A DNA stretch of 5,887 bases from Rubrobacteraceae bacterium (GTDB taxonomy: Bacteria > Actinomycetota > Rubrobacteria > Rubrobacterales > Rubrobacteraceae), in the NCBI GenBank assembly GCA_030447045.1, contig JAUJMB010000101.1, positions 1 through 5,887 of the forward strand, read 5' to 3'. Below, one piece after another: positions 5,726-5,887 of the stretch (its first letter is position 1; each line of letters opens with the position of its first letter). The translations under genes were made by a program, and so were the position numbers. Under the pieces are notes generated by a model. That model was not told the origin of the DNA. It ran no database searches and saw only the letters and a list, made by a program, of their open reading frames with translations.

Positions 5726-5887
5726 ATGACCCAACAACCCAACGCTGAATCCTCCCGATCCGCCGAACCGGGTCCCCCAGGATCATCCGACCCTTACGTT
5801 CGCCGCTCGCTATCCTTTGGCGTGCCTGTACCAACGACGAGCGATCTCGTTCTTCGTGATCTCACCCGGATCCCTGATGCACGCCGT
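5726..5887 (+). CDS. Possible start of an unrecognised gene (3' end outside window)
   Basis: An ATG at 5726 follows GAGAAGG (5714-5720) with 5-base spacing, and the frame stays open for 54 codons to the window edge. The product begins MTQQPNAESSRSAEPGPPGS and is Ser/Pro-rich with no recognised domain. Only about half of its codons end in G or C, unlike the clear genes here, which weakens the case. It would lie just downstream of the right operator-like site. It excludes the minus-strand fragment that overlaps it. Confidence 0.25.
   Translation, partial: MTQQPNAESSRSAEPGPPGSSDPYVRRSLSFGVPVPTTSDLVLRDLTRIPDARR
5810..5887 (-). CDS. Possible C-terminal end of an unrecognised minus-strand gene
   Basis: Read on the minus strand, the last 25 codons of an open frame enter from the window edge and end at TAG (complement of 5810-5812). 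The translation, TACIRDPGEITKNEIARRWY then RHAKG, has a balanced, protein-like composition and most codons end in G or C, which makes it somewhat more gene-like than the overlapping plus-strand frame. I do not recognise the family. The start and most of the gene would lie outside the window. Confidence 0.3.
   Translation of the reverse strand, partial: TACIRDPGEITKNEIARRWYRHAKG

Overview
The window is about two-thirds G+C and almost all of its genes read on the plus strand. Gene content and protein style suggest a high-GC actinobacterium, possibly of the Rubrobacter type. That assignment is inferred from familiarity with these protein families and was not checked by a search.

Left block (1-3247): three closely spaced genes that look like one operon. 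First is the 3' part of a classical short-chain dehydrogenase (SDR) with a C-terminal membrane anchor. Next is a small four-helix membrane protein resembling vitamin K epoxide reductase (VKOR), with a CxxC motif. Last is a complete family GH15 glycoside hydrolase of the glucoamylase/trehalase type. Gaps are 11 and 23 bp, and each internal start has a strong Shine-Dalgarno sequence.

Middle block (3248-5247): a 184 bp intergenic region holds a GC-rich hairpin and a possible 7-codon leader ORF. It is followed by a Zn-dependent, MDR-type glucose 1-dehydrogenase and two small membrane proteins of the DUF1622 type. The gaps are 9 and 16 bp, so this looks like a second operon. The metabolic link between the blocks is straightforward: GH15 would release glucose from trehalose or alpha-glucans, and the dehydrogenase would oxidise glucose to gluconolactone. 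The two DUF1622 proteins resemble each other and are probably tandem paralogues of unknown function.

Right block (5248-5887): no intact gene is visible. It contains a short degenerate fragment resembling the C-terminal region of a CPA-type cation:proton antiporter. A relatively AT-rich island (44% G+C over 5521-5640) follows. The island is bracketed by two inverted copies of a TACA-NN-TGTA operator-like sequence (BlaI/MecI/CopY style), which could instead be terminal inverted repeats of a small element. Inside it are a hairpin and a 20-bp-spaced direct repeat. At the right edge are two mutually exclusive partial ORFs, one per strand, neither recognised.

No RNA gene, CRISPR array or intact transposase was seen. 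The most distinctive signals are the VKOR-like protein without the usual loop cysteines, the cysteine-free glucose dehydrogenase, the DUF1622 pair and the operator-bracketed AT-rich island.
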